From NCBI RefSeq assembly GCF_002150005.2, contig NZ_MSPP01000004.1, positions 62,001-126,000 of the forward strand: a stretch of 64,000 nucleotides of DNA, read 5' to 3'. How positions within the stretch are numbered: the first letter of the stretch is position 1; each line of letters opens with the position of its first letter. The notes below the pieces were generated by a model. That model was given only the letters and a program-made list of their open reading frames with translations, did no database searches and was not told the DNA's origin. This document shows, one piece after another, positions 63,919 through 64,000 of the stretch. The translations under genes and the position numbers were made by a program. This DNA is from Marivivens niveibacter (GTDB lineage: Bacteria; Pseudomonadota; Alphaproteobacteria; Rhodobacterales; Rhodobacteraceae).

Positions 63919-64000
63919 TCAAACCCGCAAGATCCAAAAGATGACGGGCACCACAATGACAACCGGCATCAATGCGATGATCAGAACTGACGCAAATGGC
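63919..64000 (-). CDS. C-terminal end of a membrane protein, cut by window edge
   Basis: Reading the minus strand from 63999, a frame of about 26 codons ends at TGA (63921-63919). It encodes a hydrophobic helix, 'ASVLIIALMPVVIVVPVI', then 'FWILRV'. It is probably the last transmembrane segment of a small protein encoded upstream of nuoG, perhaps one of the small accessory genes often found in nuo clusters. Too short to identify. Confidence 0.4.
   Translation of the reverse strand, partial: PFASVLIIALMPVVIVVPVIFWILRV

Noticed and set aside
1-64000. Mobile elements, prophage, integrons or restriction systems
   Set aside because: No transposase, integrase, terminal inverted repeats, phage structural genes or restriction/modification motifs were recognised; the region reads as core chromosome with a slightly more variable part at about 41.7-48 kb.

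Overview
The window is a stretch of chromosome from an alphaproteobacterium, most likely a Rhodobacteraceae member of the Roseobacter group. Pointers are a HemA-type 5-aminolevulinate synthase, the mitochondrial-like nuoG-H-I-J-K-L-M-N order followed by birA-coaX-RNase J, an AmiC-PBP1A-RF2 neighbourhood, a surE-pcm-nlpD cluster facing tatABC, and moderate GC with mixed GTG/TTG starts. This placement is inferred from gene content and family resemblance, not from a database search. No rRNA, CRISPR array, transposase, integrase or prophage was seen, and no gene-free stretch reaches 300 bases.

Layout. 1-7.5 kb: an AsmA/YhdP-like envelope protein (partial), a Bcp peroxiredoxin, a ferritin-like DUF455 protein, an M23 peptidase overlapping a bactofilin, a DUF2189 membrane protein and prfB. 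7.5-20 kb: PBP1A, a reversed methyltransferase, a cell-wall amidase with an aminotransferase, a DsbA-like thioredoxin, ispG, a RodZ-like protein, hemA and an M20 peptidase. 19.8-20.1 kb: three identical tRNA-Asp genes in tandem behind one promoter. 20.3-25 kb: an anchored Ala/Asp/Thr repeat protein, infC with an ATA start, an unrecognised gene, pyrC and pyrE. 25-34.5 kb: dnaB with an upstream DnaA box, alr, an Mla-type permease/ATPase pair with a PqiA-like protein, radA, cvpA, purF, a small unknown and an SDR. 34.6-41.5 kb: surE-pcm-nlpD, then tatABC with a DUF815 ATPase, a WYL regulator with a palindromic leaderless promoter, and an ABC ATPase. 41.7-48 kb is the most accessory-looking part: a Hint-domain protein, a globin-coupled chemoreceptor, prfC, and three related small membrane proteins of unknown function. 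48-64 kb: a DEAD-box helicase, a secreted unknown, RNase J, coaX, birA and nuoN through nuoG, with two non-Nuo genes inside the nuo operon.

How the genes work together. Most are housekeeping: envelope and peptidoglycan building and remodelling (PBP1A, amidase, two LytM proteins, bactofilin, RodZ-like, Tat export), respiration (NuoG-N), haem, isoprenoid, purine and pyrimidine synthesis, replication and repair (DnaB, RadA), and translation (IF3, RF2, RF3, tRNA-Asp). The best places to look for something undescribed are the three-paralogue membrane cluster (45.7-47.8 kb), the acidic 11-residue-repeat protein (20.3-21.3 kb), the two extra proteins in the nuo operon, and the His/Asp-rich insert in NuoL.
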